A stretch of DNA of 55,898 nt. Origin: Tolypothrix sp. FACHB-123 (GTDB taxonomy: Bacteria > Cyanobacteriota > Cyanobacteriia > Cyanobacteriales > Nostocaceae). The notes beneath the pieces are model-generated. The model was not told the DNA's origin. It did not search any database and worked only from the letters and a program-made list of their open reading frames with translations. Of this stretch, positions 28,701 through 37,994 are shown in pieces (position 1 is the first letter of the stretch; every line of letters starts with the position of its first letter). Where the stretch lies: positions 1 through 55,898 of the forward strand of contig NZ_JACJRE010000049.1 in assembly GCF_014697075.1 (NCBI RefSeq), read 5' to 3'. The position numbers and the translations under genes were made by a program.

Positions 28701-29963
28701 CAACTCACGCACTGGCTTGCTGATTTGGTAACCACCTTCTACCTGGATAAAGAAGCGCTGTAGACGTTCTGGAGAGACTTCTGCTACCAGGCTAGGCTTG
28801 TAGATGCCAATCCTCGCTGTTTCAATTGCTGCCTCATTAATATCTGTAGCAAAAATCTGGATTGGTGGATTGATTACCTGATTAGACAAAAACTCTAGCA
28901 AGCAAATAGCAATTGAGTAAGCTTCTTGACCAGTTGAACATCCCGCTATCCAAATGCGGATCGGTGAATCTGGCGTGTGATCCTGGGTAATAAGCGGAAA
29001 TACTTTTGTTTTTAAGGCTTCAAAAGATTCCGGATCGCGGAAAAAACTGGTGACAGAGATCAGCACATCTTGATATAACGCCTTGACTTCTGTGGGATTT
29101 TCCACCAGATAATTGACGTAATCTTCCAATCTGTCCAGCTTGTACAAAATCATTCGCCGCAGGATGCGCCGCTTGAAAGTGGTTTGTTTATAGTATTTAA
29201 AATCAACTCCTGTAGCAGCACGTAGCAAACTAAAAATTGTCGAGATACTATCTCCCTTTGCTGGAGTTAACTCAGGTACCTCAGTTAGTGTTTCTGACTG
29301 CTGCTGGATATAAGGATGGCGACTCAGCTTTGTCAGCTCCTCAGCAATCTCTTGCGGGGTGAGAATAAAATCTACATGACCCGAAGCCACAGCAGTGTTC
29401 GGCATACTATTGACTTTTGCCGATTCTTGGCACTGGGCAAAGGTAATACCACCACATCCTTTAATAAATTCTAGTCCCCTTGTGCCATCTGCATCGCCCC
29501 CCGACAGCACGATGCCAATTGCTTTACTTCCCCGTTCTTCTGCTAAAGACATCAAGAAAGCATCCACTGACATAAAAACGCCGTAGGTTTTCCCCCTAGG
29601 AGCCAGTTTTAGAACTCCCTGAGCAATTGTCATTTTGGTATTAGGCGGAATCACGTAGACATGATTCGGTTCCACAACCATACCATCCTGCACTTCCGCT
29701 ACAGGCATTTGGGTTGACCGTGAGAGAATCTCACTCAACAAGCTTTTTTGATTGGGACTCAAGTGCTGAATTACCACAAATGCCATACCTGTATCATTTG
29801 GCAAATGGCTCAGCAATTCTGTAAAAGCTTCTATTCCACCCGCAGAAGCACCCATCCCCACTATGGGAAATAATTCGTTTTGATGATTTTGCTGTTCTTC
29901 ATTTGACGATTGACCAGCAGGGGAATTAGATTGAGATTTTTTAGCAGACCGCCTAGGGTTCAT
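25707..29963 (-). CDS. CheB-CheR-PAS-histidine kinase-REC hybrid
   Basis: A 1418-residue fusion. The N-terminal CheB methylesterase domain shows the catalytic set S40 (GASAGG), H67 (VIQHLSP) and D159 (GGDADG). A CheR methyltransferase domain follows (about 235-500) with VTSFFRDPESFEAL and the SAM motif AGCSTGQEAYSIA. A long coiled coil of NEEL/ATNEEL repeats comes next (about 655-765), then PAS domains. A HisKA domain carries its phospho-acceptor in SHELRNPLNSL, followed by an ATPase domain with NLLSNAIKFTP and GLGLGLSIV. A C-terminal receiver has VVDDEPD and DLGLPEQDG. CheB lacks a receiver of its own. No methyl-accepting receptor gene is near, so the target of the Che domains is unknown. 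Such hybrids occur in cyanobacteria and other bacteria as stress or surface-sensing kinases; the signal here cannot be read. Confidence 0.92.
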   Translation of the reverse strand: MNPRRSAKKSQSNSPAGQSSNEEQQNHQNELFPIVGMGASAGGIEAFTELLSHLPNDTGMAFVVIQHLSPNQKSLLSEILSRSTQMPVAEVQDGMVVEPNHVYVIPPNTKMTIAQGVLKLAPRGKTYGVFMSVDAFLMSLAEERGSKAIGIVLSGGDADGTRGLEFIKGCGGITFAQCQESAKVNSMPNTAVASGHVDFILTPQEIAEELTKLSRHPYIQQQSETLTEVPELTPAKGDSISTIFSLLRAATGVDFKYYKQTTFKRRILRRMILYKLDRLEDYVNYLVENPTEVKALYQDVLISVTSFFRDPESFEALKTKVFPLITQDHTPDSPIRIWIAGCSTGQEAYSIAICLLEFLSNQVINPPIQIFATDINEAAIETARIGIYKPSLVAEVSPERLQRFFIQVEGGYQISKPVRELCIFARQNLTADPPFSHLDLITCRNVLIYLGIPMQKKLLPIFHYGLKPSGFLMLGTSETVGEFSNLFTLADRKSKIYTRKMTSTRLGINIIASNYPLVVNTQQQPAIENAWDEVEIQTAADRIVLNHYAPVGVVINNDLEILQFRGQTNLYLQPPPGRPSFNLLRMAREELRLELRTAIHQAKQRKVTVRKEDIQILENGQVRLVKVEVVPFKSPRTEERYFLVMFEDIPSLPPVDFESASDGAERNAKSDRNIKSAQKQQIAALKEINALKQELATTKEYLQSIIEEQQATNQNLRAANEEILSSNEELQSTNEELETAKEEIQATNEELNIINDELQRRNLESTEVTNDLQNLLSNINIPILMLGGDLRIRRFTPVAGRIFNLIPTDVGRPIGNINHNLNISDLEQQILEVIGTLNFKTQEVQDSEGHWYDLRIRPYRTIDNKIDGAVVVLVDIDELKRSTEQLRASRDYAQAIVDTVRESILVLDLELRVVKANRSFYQTFQVVPTQTEQRLIFELGNGQWNISLLRSLLEDVIPSNTPFQDLEVEHNFESIGHKIMRLNARRLPQIDEMQLILLVIEDITQQKRLEAERAQLLTQEQSVRAAAETANRAKDEFLSVLSHELRNPLNSLLGWAQLLRRSNLEQEILNQGLEAIERSAIAQAQLIGDLLDVSLISAGRLRVNAELIELVAVIEAAIDVVQISAKAKNIQIETRLNPTDIRINGDPNRLQQVMWNLLSNAIKFTPAGGRINITLEYSDFHAEIQVSDTGSGIRPDFLPYIFERFRQADGSRRRSNPGLGLGLSIVRHLVELHGGTVEAESQGDGQGATFTIILPLQTQSSEHSLLITRQLVALQERLEVPSGNITSLAGVRVLVVDDEPDIRQLFMVSLEQYGVEVTAVASANAAISTLMANPNGYDVLLSDLGLPEQDGYDLIRQVRALDAEAGGQIPAAALTAYAGDAEQTEALAAGYQMHIAKPVEPGQLLYIVACLAGRMSND

Positions 29964-30702
29964 GATGTCAGCAGTTAATTGTTTCGGTTGTTAAGTTTTT
30001 AAGTAATTAAAACAACAGATATATTTTGTAATCGTTCAAAGATGAGTCCGATTAACTAGCGGTCTGGAGCTTTAATTTTAAGGCAATGATATAGCAATTC
30101 TAGGTAATTTATCAATCACTTGTGAAACCCAGCAATCCTGAACTCTTAACAGTAAATAAACAATCAATGTATACCTAGTTTAGCAAAAATCAAATAAGAG
30201 TCTTAGATATAGATATATAGCAATCCTATTTCAGATGTGAAAAATATCGGTTTTGGCTGTTGAATTTTAACCGTTGACAGTCAATAATTAAAAACCCTTG
30301 ATATCAGATTTCACAAATCATTTAGGCTTGATATAGAGACGAACCTGAAATTCTAAAAATGTCAATATTCCCAATTTATAGCAGATACGTCCAGAATTCA
30401 CAGATTTTTATAGCTTTGCTGATTATTTAGTGAGCGCGTTTCATTCGTACGGCGCTCTTTGCTACTTCAAAAATAAACAAAAATAAAAGCGATCGCTTGG
30501 ACTGAGAAACTCTGCGATCGCCTTTTATGGGTACTAAACAATCTTTTTTTGTACTATCTGCCACCTGGCTATCAATAACTCTAATTGTTAACGTCGGTCT
30601 ACTTAGCAGTTATTCTTCGCTCTTCACTAAGGTTGATATTGAGTTTTTTAGTGATAATTTTTGTTAAAATATATTTTTAAAGATCACTGGAGAGGCAAAC
30701 TC
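29964..30702. other. gene-free divergent region
   Basis: About 740 bases between the hybrid kinase and a small plus-strand gene. It holds two hairpins in a row near 30433-30456 (GAGCGC with GCGCTC) and 30483-30528, the latter from two HIP1 copies. No ORF is credible. The strong structure could mark a small RNA end. Confidence 0.45.
30483..30528. terminator. HIP1-built terminator-like hairpin
   Basis: Two GCGATCGC copies (30489-30496 and 30514-30521) pair over a 17-base loop. A/T flanks extend the stem by six pairs past one bulged base, giving TTTT on the + strand. There is no annotated gene immediately upstream on either strand, so it may end an unannotated RNA. Confidence 0.45.
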
Positions 30703-30963
30703 ATGGTTAACAGCAAATTTGATGATACATTAGCTGCCATTGAGTTAAATGCAGCGAGAAAACTAAACTGGGATTATAGCCAATTTAAAGAGTATTTTGA
30801 TTTTACGGTAAATGAGGCAACTATTGAGATTAATCCCAAAAATCACCTCGAAGCATCTGAAGTAGAAACTTTAAAGCAAGCTCTATTAGACTATGGTTTT
30901 CAATACAAGAAAACCATAAATGATTTGATATTAGTTTTTGAACAAGACATCGAATTAAGATAA
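30703..30963 (+). CDS. small protein of unknown function
   Basis: An 86-residue acidic protein I do not recognise. The start at 30703 is set by GGAGAGG seven bases upstream; the open frame extends 14 codons further up but without a site. Predicted features are an N-terminal helix, the YSQFKEYFDFTV stretch, and a C-terminal helix-strand with LLDYGFQYKKT. No Cys, signal or membrane segment. Isolated between long gene-free DNA and the radical SAM gene. Confidence 0.6.
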   Translation: MVNSKFDDTLAAIELNAARKLNWDYSQFKEYFDFTVNEATIEINPKNHLEASEVETLKQALLDYGFQYKKTINDLILVFEQDIELR

Positions 30964-31129
30964 ATCAATCACAAAAATTTAATTAAACCCACTCTTCAGT
31001 GTTACCATCAGACTCCAGAAAAAATAAATTCTGATTTCTGCTTACATAGATCTAACTTTGGCTAGACTCTTTCTCTATCCGCTTGTGCAAAAATCACCAA
31101 AGCTGCACTAAGGATCTTAATAAGAGACT

Positions 31130-32719
31130 ATGAAAACACTGTTACTCTACCCCCAGTTTCCTCAGTCTTTTTGGTCTTACGATCGCGCTATGGAAATCGC
31201 GGGACTCAAAGCCGTCATTCCACCCCTGGGAATCATTACTGTTGCAGCATTATTACCCGAAGATTGGGAAGTAAGATTTTATGACCGCAATGTCCGTCTA
31301 GAGACAGAGGCAGATTGGGAGTGGTGTGACCTAGTGATTATCTCTGCCATGCTAGTGCAGAGACCAGATTTCCACGCCCTGATTAAAAAAGCCGTCAGGT
31401 TAGGTAAAAAAGTAGCAGTAGGCGGGCCTTATCCCACATCAGTCCCACAGGAAGCCCAAGCTTCTGGGGCTGATTATCTCATCCTAGATGAAGGAGAGAT
31501 GACAGTTCCGCTATTCTTAGAAGCGATCTCTCAAGGCCAAACTCAAGGAATCTTCCGCTCGCCAGAAAAGCCGGATGTGACTCAAAGCCCTATGCCTCGC
31601 TTTGATTTGCTGGAACTTAATGCCTACTTCATGATGGCAATTCAGTTTTCTCGCGGTTGTCCCTTCAATTGCGAATTTTGTGACATTATCTCTCTCTACG
31701 GTCGCAAATCGCGGACTAAAGAACCTTCTCAAAGTTTAGCAGAGTTGCAATATCTCTATGATTTAGGTTGGCGAGGATCGCTATTTATTGTCGATGACAA
31801 CTTTATTGGCAATCAGCGTAATGTTAAACGCTTCTTAAGAGAATTAATTCCTTGGATGCAACAGCACAACTATCCCTTCACCTTCATGACCGAAGCATCT
31901 GTGAACTTAGCAGAAGATGATGAACTGCTAGAACTGATGGTAGAAGCAGGATTCTATGCTGTTTTTCTCGGTATTGAAACTCCCGATCAAGATAGCCTCG
32001 TCGTAACGCGCAAAGTGCAAAATACACGCAACCCCTTAGTAGAAGCCTGTCACAAAATCAATGAAGCAGGTTTGCTGATCTATGCTGGGTTTATTCTGGG
32101 GTTTGACGGAGAACGCACTGGTGCAGGAGAAAGAATTCAAGCCTTTGTGGAAGAAACCAATATTCCTCAACCCATGTTGGGAATCCTGCAAGCTCCGCCC
32201 AACACAGCCCTCTGGAATCGCCTCCAACAGGAACAGCGTTTAATTGAGGGTGATAGCATTCATCCGACGGGAGATCAGAATACTCTGATGAATTTTATTC
32301 CCACCCGCCCCATTGCCGAAATTGCTAGAGAGTATGTAGAAGGCTTCTGGACGTTATACGAACCTGTCAACTATCTGCGCAGAGCTTTTCAACAGTGCCT
32401 GAATATTGTGCCCTCTAAAAGGGGAACACAAACAATGCAGATTCCTGTAGGTAGGAAGTTGCGGCTTTTTGCCCAGTTAATCTGGCATCAAGGCTTACGA
32501 CGACCGGAAATTAGAGGTCAATTTTGGGGACAACTATGGACACTGCTGTGGACAAAACCCCAAGTGCTGAATATGTATTTGGCGCTATGCGCTGCGGGCG
32601 AGCATTTTTGGGAATATCGAGTTTTAGCCAGGGAACGCATTACGCAACAGCTAGGCTATGACCCATTAGAAGTCTCTGTACTACCTCAGGTGGAACGAAC
32701 GCTAGTCAAGAATATGTAA
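31130..32719 (+). CDS. B12-binding radical SAM protein with DUF4070-type C-terminus
   Basis: A 529-residue enzyme with a cobalamin-binding domain at the N-terminus (about 1-140, ending in GGPYPT and DEGE motifs). A radical SAM core carries the iron-sulfur motif CPFNCEFC, and the C-terminal domain resembles DUF4070. Class members methylate unactivated carbons or rearrange substrates. The N-terminal YPQFPQSFWSYDRAM and PPLGIITVAALLP match a family that includes the hopanoid 2-methylase HpnP, but many paralogues exist and no hopanoid genes are here. It is not a PFL-activating enzyme: it is more than twice as long and has a B12 domain. It precedes dnaN by about 110 bases. Confidence 0.88.
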   Translation: MKTLLLYPQFPQSFWSYDRAMEIAGLKAVIPPLGIITVAALLPEDWEVRFYDRNVRLETEADWEWCDLVIISAMLVQRPDFHALIKKAVRLGKKVAVGGPYPTSVPQEAQASGADYLILDEGEMTVPLFLEAISQGQTQGIFRSPEKPDVTQSPMPRFDLLELNAYFMMAIQFSRGCPFNCEFCDIISLYGRKSRTKEPSQSLAELQYLYDLGWRGSLFIVDDNFIGNQRNVKRFLRELIPWMQQHNYPFTFMTEASVNLAEDDELLELMVEAGFYAVFLGIETPDQDSLVVTRKVQNTRNPLVEACHKINEAGLLIYAGFILGFDGERTGAGERIQAFVEETNIPQPMLGILQAPPNTALWNRLQQEQRLIEGDSIHPTGDQNTLMNFIPTRPIAEIAREYVEGFWTLYEPVNYLRRAFQQCLNIVPSKRGTQTMQIPVGRKLRLFAQLIWHQGLRRPEIRGQFWGQLWTLLWTKPQVLNMYLALCAAGEHFWEYRVLARERITQQLGYDPLEVSVLPQVERTLVKNM

Positions 32720-32831
32720 TTCACAATCAATGGTCAGAACTGTTCAGCTTGGTAATCAAAGCAGCTAGTGAACAATGACTGAAAAATCTTTCTAGAGTGA
32801 TAATATAGACACTCACAAGCTGAATCTGACC

Positions 32832-33989
32832 ATGAAATTAGTTTGCGCTCAAAGTGACCTCAGTACAAACCTCTCCCTTGTTAGCCGTGCTGTCCCTTCA
32901 CGACCAACACATCCGGTACTTGCTAATGTGCTGCTACAAGCAGATGCACAAACTAACCAAGTAAGCTTAACCGCTTTCGATCTCAGCTTGGGTATCCGTA
33001 CTAGCTTTAACGCTGAGGTATGGCAAGGAGGAGCGATCGCACTTCCTGCTAAATTACTCGTAGATATTACCTCTCGTCTCCCAGAAGGCGAAATTACCCT
33101 CGATGATGAATCAGCAACCGAAACCAACACAGGGGAGGGGTTAATTGTTACCCTGACACCAAAAAGCGGACATTATCAAGTACGCGCAATGGGTGCAGAA
33201 GAGTTTCCTGAATTACCTGTAATTGAAAATTCCGAAGTCATTCACTTAACCGCCGCCGCCTTAATTGAAGGCTTGCGCGGTTCCTTATTTGCTACTAGTG
33301 GCGATGAAACTAAGCAGGTACTCACAGGCGTACATTTAACAGTTAAACAAGATACGCTCGAATTTGCCGCTACTGATGGGCATCGTTTAGCAGTAGTAGA
33401 AACTACTAACGAGCGTCCTATGGAAAATAGTAACCAACTAGAAGTAACAGTACCAGCGAGAGCGCTACGGGAACTCCAACGGATGTTAGCTCATAGTTCC
33501 GCTGATGATGAACCTGTAGCTTTATATTTAGATCAAGGTCAAGTAGTATTTGGTTGGAAAAATCAACGCTTAACCAGCCGCACTTTAGAAGGACAATACC
33601 CCACTTATCGGCAACTCATACCCCGTCAATTTGAGCGCCAAGTTACTATCGATAGAAAACAATTTTTAAGCACTTTAGAGCGAATTGCAGTCCTAGCCGA
33701 TCAAAAGAATAATATTGTCAAACTCAGCATAGATGGTGCTAACCAAGAAATTACATTATCTTGTGAATCTCAAGATGTGGGTAGCGGTAGAGAGTCAATG
33801 CCAGCCCAAATTTCTGGGGAAGATATAGATATTGCTTTTAATATCAAATATCTCATGGAAGGGTTGAAAGAATTACCATCTTCTGAGATTCAAATGCATC
33901 TCAATCAAAGCCTAACTCCGGTGATTTTTACACCTTTGGGCGGTTTAAAAATGACTTATTTAGCTATGCCTGTGCAATTGAGAAGTTAA
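32832..33989 (+). CDS. dnaN: DNA polymerase III beta sliding clamp
   Basis: Ring-shaped processivity factor that encircles DNA and holds the replicative polymerase. The 385 residues match the usual three-domain clamp. Family landmarks include the N-terminal MKLVCAQSDL...VSRAVPSRPTHPVLANV, ATDGHRLAVV in the middle and the LMEGLKELPSSEIQM / TPLGGLKMTYLAMPVQLR end. It is not beside dnaA or recF here, which is common in cyanobacteria. It is followed by repeat-rich DNA. Confidence 0.97.
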   Translation: MKLVCAQSDLSTNLSLVSRAVPSRPTHPVLANVLLQADAQTNQVSLTAFDLSLGIRTSFNAEVWQGGAIALPAKLLVDITSRLPEGEITLDDESATETNTGEGLIVTLTPKSGHYQVRAMGAEEFPELPVIENSEVIHLTAAALIEGLRGSLFATSGDETKQVLTGVHLTVKQDTLEFAATDGHRLAVVETTNERPMENSNQLEVTVPARALRELQRMLAHSSADDEPVALYLDQGQVVFGWKNQRLTSRTLEGQYPTYRQLIPRQFERQVTIDRKQFLSTLERIAVLADQKNNIVKLSIDGANQEITLSCESQDVGSGRESMPAQISGEDIDIAFNIKYLMEGLKELPSSEIQMHLNQSLTPVIFTPLGGLKMTYLAMPVQLRS

Positions 33990-34286
33990 ATATGGGGCAT
34001 GGGGAATTGAAAGAATTTTGGATTTTAGATTTTATGTTGAAATCCAATAACAAATGGCGAGCATCCCAAATTCACAAAAAGTCCCTCACCCTCAAGAGTA
34101 TTGCATCAAAATTGGGATGCTCCCGACAAATTATAAATCAATACAGTTCAGTTAGCGCCAAAAACATTAAGCTGCGTAGGTTGGGTTGAGGAACGAAACC
34201 CAAAATTTCCAGGGGTTTGTTGGGTTGAACGAAGTGAAACCCAACCTATAATTATCCTTAACTGAACCGTATTGAATTATAAATGA
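33990..34286. repeat. repeat-rich dnaN downstream region
   Basis: It begins with GGGGCAT/GGGGAAT heptamer-like units right after the dnaN stop. It also contains an 11-bp inverted repeat (TAGGTTGGGTT at 34177-34187 with AACCCAACCTA at 34238-34248) flanking more GGGTT/AACCC text. A 65-codon frame here is not credible. The region sits between the convergent dnaN and histidine-kinase genes. Confidence 0.6.
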
Positions 34287-37200
34287 CTAACGACTATTTT
34301 GTTGAATGGGAATTTCAATCCAAAATTCTGTCCCTAAACCTGGTTCAGAATCGCATTTAAAGATACCGCCATGTTTTTCTACCACAATCTTGTAACTAAT
34401 TGATAACCCTAAGCCAGTACCTTTACCCACTGGCTTAGTGGTAAAAAATGGGTCACATATTCTGGTTTTTAATGCTTCTGGAATCCCAGGGCCATTATCA
34501 ACAATGCGAATTACGACACTCTTGATATTGCCTTTCATTTTACCAATAGAAGTATAAATAGTAATTTGATTTTTATGAGTTTCTGGGCTGGATTCTTGAT
34601 AATCTTCTAAAGCATCGATCGCATTGCTCAAGACATTCATAAATACTTGATTTAACTGTCCGGCGTAGCATTCTACTAAGGGAAGTTCATCGTAATTTTT
34701 AACTATATAGATAGCAGGGCTTTCGGGCTTAGCTTTTAAGCGATGTTGTAAAATCAGCAGAGTATTATCAATACCCTCGTGAATATTTACTGCTTTCATT
34801 TCCGCTTCATCTAGACGCGAGAAATTTCTTAAACCCAAGACAATCTGACGGATGCGATCAATCCCCACTTTCATGGAAGTGAGAGTTTTAGGTAAATCTT
34901 CGTTGATAAATTCTAAGTCAATTTCTTCTCCAAGTTCCCAAATTTTCTGGCTGGGATTGGGTAATTCTTGCTGATATAAATCTAGCATCTTCAGTAAATC
35001 ATCAGCATATTCGCTGACATGAACTAGATTGCCGTAAATAAAGTTTACAGGGTTATTAATTTCATGGGCAATACCCGCCACCAATTGCCCTAATGAGGAC
35101 ATTTTCTCGGTTTGGATGAGTTGGGTTTGGGTTTCTTGGAGATCGTGTAAGGCTTGGGTTAGCTGTTCTGTTTGCTGCTGAGTTCGTAAAAATAAGTTAA
35201 CTTGTTGGATTGCTACACCTAGCTGATTAGCAATTTGCGCTAAAAACTGAATTTCTGAGGTTTCCCAGTGGCGGGGTGCCGAGTTTTGATAAGCTGCGAG
35301 TAAACCCCAGAGTTTTTGACCGATAAAAATTGGTGCGATCGCATATGCTTTAATTTGAAATTTTTCTAGCAGTTCAACATGACACCGAGAATGATTAGCC
35401 TGATAGATGTCATGGACTGCAAAGGTTTCATTTTGACGATAGCGGCCGCCTTGAGTTTCCTGTAAATAACTATCCTGCCAAATTGTTTTTGTTTCTGGGC
35501 TGATTAACTTTATCCAACCTTCATTGACAAACTCAGCAATAAATTCACCACTCCAATCGGCGTGAAATTGATACACAGCTACCCGATCTGCTTGTAGCGC
35601 TTTACAAATTTCTTGAGTAGTTGTTTGAAAAATTGCATCTAAATCAAGAAATTCACGAATTTTGGCGACAACTTCAAACAATACCCTTTGTTGCTCCGCC
35701 GCTTGTCGTAAATCTAAGGCTTGCTCTTGGGTGCGTTTGAGTAATTCTGCTTGCTGGAGTGCTACCCCAAGTTGGCCTGCAATCTGACTAATAAAGTTAA
35801 CTTCTGACTCTTGCCATTGGCGGGGGGCAGAATGTTGATAAGTACATAACAAACCCCATAATTTTTGTCCCACAAAAATTGGTGCTAGGACAAAAGCGTA
35901 AATTTGATACTCTTCTAAGTTATCGAGATGACATTGAGTAAAGCCCATCTTGTAAATGTCATCCACTGCAAATGTTTCGTTGTAGCGGTAACGTCCTCCC
36001 TGAGTGTCTTGAAGATAAGTATCATTCCAAACTGTATTTACTCCTAGCTTGGATTCATTTGACCAATGAGGACTAGCAACTTCAAAATCACCAACAAATT
36101 CACCACCCCACTCAGCATCAAAACGATAAATAGAAACGCGATCGGCTTTGATTAATTGACAAACTTCTTGAGTAGTTATTTGAAAAATATTTTTAATATC
36201 AAGTGACTCGCGAATTTTAGCAATTACACCAAACACAGCTTGTTGTTGTTCTGCTGTTTTTTTAACTTCAATTGTCCGCTTTTTAACTTGTTTTTCTAAA
36301 TTGCTATTAAAAGCTTGTACTTGTTGGTAAAGTTCATATTGCTGAATTGCTGACGCAAAATGTTTACCAATTTCTCTGGCCATTTCGATTTCTGCGTCTG
36401 TCCATTTTTGTACTTGAGCTATTTTAGTTTCACGCCATAATTCAAAGGATTGACGAGGATATAGTTGCCTCTGGTCGGAATCGAATTGCCCTGCCCACAA
36501 GGTTTCTGTATTGATTTCATCGCGAAAAATACTTAAATAGCCTACTAACTCTTGGCGATAATTCAAGGGAATCATCAAAATGCTGCGAATCTTAGTGCTT
36601 TGAAATGCAACTTGTACTGTTCGTATATAAGGTGTTTGGTAGATGTCAGAAATTGCCCAAACATCATATTCACCAGATTGATAATGTTCTTGCCAAACAC
36701 TAGATTGTTCTATGAGCGGATAGATAGTTTTTTCATCTACAATAGGTTGTTGTCCGCAGATATAAAGCCTGACATATTCACTTCCGGGAATTAAACATTC
36801 TCCTAGGCTTTTAAATTTACTATTGTGGAAATTAAAAGCATTATGTCTAATACAAAGTCTACCTCCCGAACCACCAAAAGCAGCTACGGTAGCTTCTAAA
36901 GCTGGCTGTAGGACAATTGTCGGTAATGCATGTAGCAAAGTAGCAATACGGTTAATGCTAGCTTCCCGTTCAGCTTTTTCATGGGCTTGAGCCAGCAGGT
37001 TACTTTGAGCGATCGCTATTGATAATTGATCTACTACCCTTTGCACTAGTTCAATTTCATGCTCTGAAATCTTATGGCTTTGGGCATGATGAGACACCAA
37101 AAGTCCCCAGAGTTCTTTTTGACATAATATAGGCACTGCTAAGGAAGACTTGACTCCCATTGCTGTGAGGTATTTCACATGACAAGGATCGACAGGACGA

Positions 37201-37595
37201 TAATGAATATCATCTGCTAGCTGTTCTCCTGTTTCTAAGTTACGCAGATGGCTGTGACCAATCTGTTGTTTTTCTACATCGACTACAGAACGCACCTGTG
37301 AATTTTTCAATAATTCTCTTGCATGAGGTGGAATATCATCAGCTGGAAAATTTAGCCCTAAAAGGGATGGTAATTTATCGTTATAAATCGATTCAGCAAT
37401 GACCTGACCGCTACCATCAGCATGAAATTTGTAAATCATGACGCGATCGGTTCCCAGCAGCGATCGCACTTCTTTTGTCGTCGTTTTTAGAATATCTTCT
37501 AAATCCAACGTTCTCCGGATACTGCTTGTAATCCGTCGTAATAATCCTTCTTGCTCAAGGTTTAACTGCAACTCTATTTTTGCGATCGGGGTCAT
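34287..37595 (-). CDS. four-GAF sensor histidine kinase, three candidate bilin-binding GAFs
   Basis: Probable light sensor, 1102 residues. GAF1 (about 15-200) has FPADDIPPHARELL and a Cys-His pair (C138-H139). GAF2 (about 210-425) lacks the Cys. GAF3 (about 455-620) carries TYLQDTQGGRYR and C555-H556. GAF4 (about 640-800) carries SYLQETQGGRYR and C738-H739. The Cys-His pair followed by a LExFQ-type helix is the bilin-attachment pattern of cyanobacteriochromes. A coiled coil leads to the kinase core, with phospho-acceptor H844 (GIAHEINNPVNF) and the ATPase motif GKGTGLGLSI. It is cytoplasmic, with no membrane segments. No response regulator is adjacent. Light sensing is inferred; the residues are seen. 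Confidence 0.9.
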   Translation of the reverse strand: MTPIAKIELQLNLEQEGLLRRITSSIRRTLDLEDILKTTTKEVRSLLGTDRVMIYKFHADGSGQVIAESIYNDKLPSLLGLNFPADDIPPHARELLKNSQVRSVVDVEKQQIGHSHLRNLETGEQLADDIHYRPVDPCHVKYLTAMGVKSSLAVPILCQKELWGLLVSHHAQSHKISEHEIELVQRVVDQLSIAIAQSNLLAQAHEKAEREASINRIATLLHALPTIVLQPALEATVAAFGGSGGRLCIRHNAFNFHNSKFKSLGECLIPGSEYVRLYICGQQPIVDEKTIYPLIEQSSVWQEHYQSGEYDVWAISDIYQTPYIRTVQVAFQSTKIRSILMIPLNYRQELVGYLSIFRDEINTETLWAGQFDSDQRQLYPRQSFELWRETKIAQVQKWTDAEIEMAREIGKHFASAIQQYELYQQVQAFNSNLEKQVKKRTIEVKKTAEQQQAVFGVIAKIRESLDIKNIFQITTQEVCQLIKADRVSIYRFDAEWGGEFVGDFEVASPHWSNESKLGVNTVWNDTYLQDTQGGRYRYNETFAVDDIYKMGFTQCHLDNLEEYQIYAFVLAPIFVGQKLWGLLCTYQHSAPRQWQESEVNFISQIAGQLGVALQQAELLKRTQEQALDLRQAAEQQRVLFEVVAKIREFLDLDAIFQTTTQEICKALQADRVAVYQFHADWSGEFIAEFVNEGWIKLISPETKTIWQDSYLQETQGGRYRQNETFAVHDIYQANHSRCHVELLEKFQIKAYAIAPIFIGQKLWGLLAAYQNSAPRHWETSEIQFLAQIANQLGVAIQQVNLFLRTQQQTEQLTQALHDLQETQTQLIQTEKMSSLGQLVAGIAHEINNPVNFIYGNLVHVSEYADDLLKMLDLYQQELPNPSQKIWELGEEIDLEFINEDLPKTLTSMKVGIDRIRQIVLGLRNFSRLDEAEMKAVNIHEGIDNTLLILQHRLKAKPESPAIYIVKNYDELPLVECYAGQLNQVFMNVLSNAIDALEDYQESSPETHKNQITIYTSIGKMKGNIKSVVIRIVDNGPGIPEALKTRICDPFFTTKPVGKGTGLGLSISYKIVVEKHGGIFKCDSEPGLGTEFWIEIPIQQNSR

Positions 37596-37994
37596 TGCTT
37601 GTAAATGCTATAAGTTATTTTTTATTTAGAAAAAATAAAAAAGATTATATCTAAAAATATTATTAAATTTATTGCCTATACATGTCTTCAGTAAAACTAC
37701 GGTATAGGAACCTAGAAAAATTAGATAAATTGCCGCTAAAAAATCATCATTTATAATATGAAAAAATTTTTTCCAGCAATAAGATGAAACAATTAATCAC
37801 TGTTTAAATTGCATTAAATAAGTGTGCTGTAATCGTCAAGATGGAAAATCTATACATAGCTTGCTAACACTTGCTAATACTTGCTTTTACCAATCAATGC
37901 TCATTGATAAATGCTGTGACTCAAGCCCTTGAGCCTTGATTAACAACATAAAATGCTGTTTGCATAAGTGTAATTATATACAAAAATATTACTT
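37596..37994. other. gene-free stretch upstream of the GAF kinase
   Basis: About 400 strongly AT-rich bases with no coding region I can defend. It presumably includes the kinase promoter. Confidence 0.4.

Noticed and set aside
25707-29963. A chemotaxis operon
   Set aside because: CheB and CheR are domains of one hybrid kinase, and no receptor, CheA, CheW or CheY gene is near.
31130-32719. Radical SAM gene as the missing PFL activase
   Set aside because: It is 529 residues with a B12-binding domain and DUF4070-like tail; PFL activases are about 240 residues without B12 domain.
33992-34189. 65-codon plus-strand frame after dnaN
   Set aside because: It begins inside heptamer repeats and runs through intergenic repeat text; no ribosome site or recognisable protein features.
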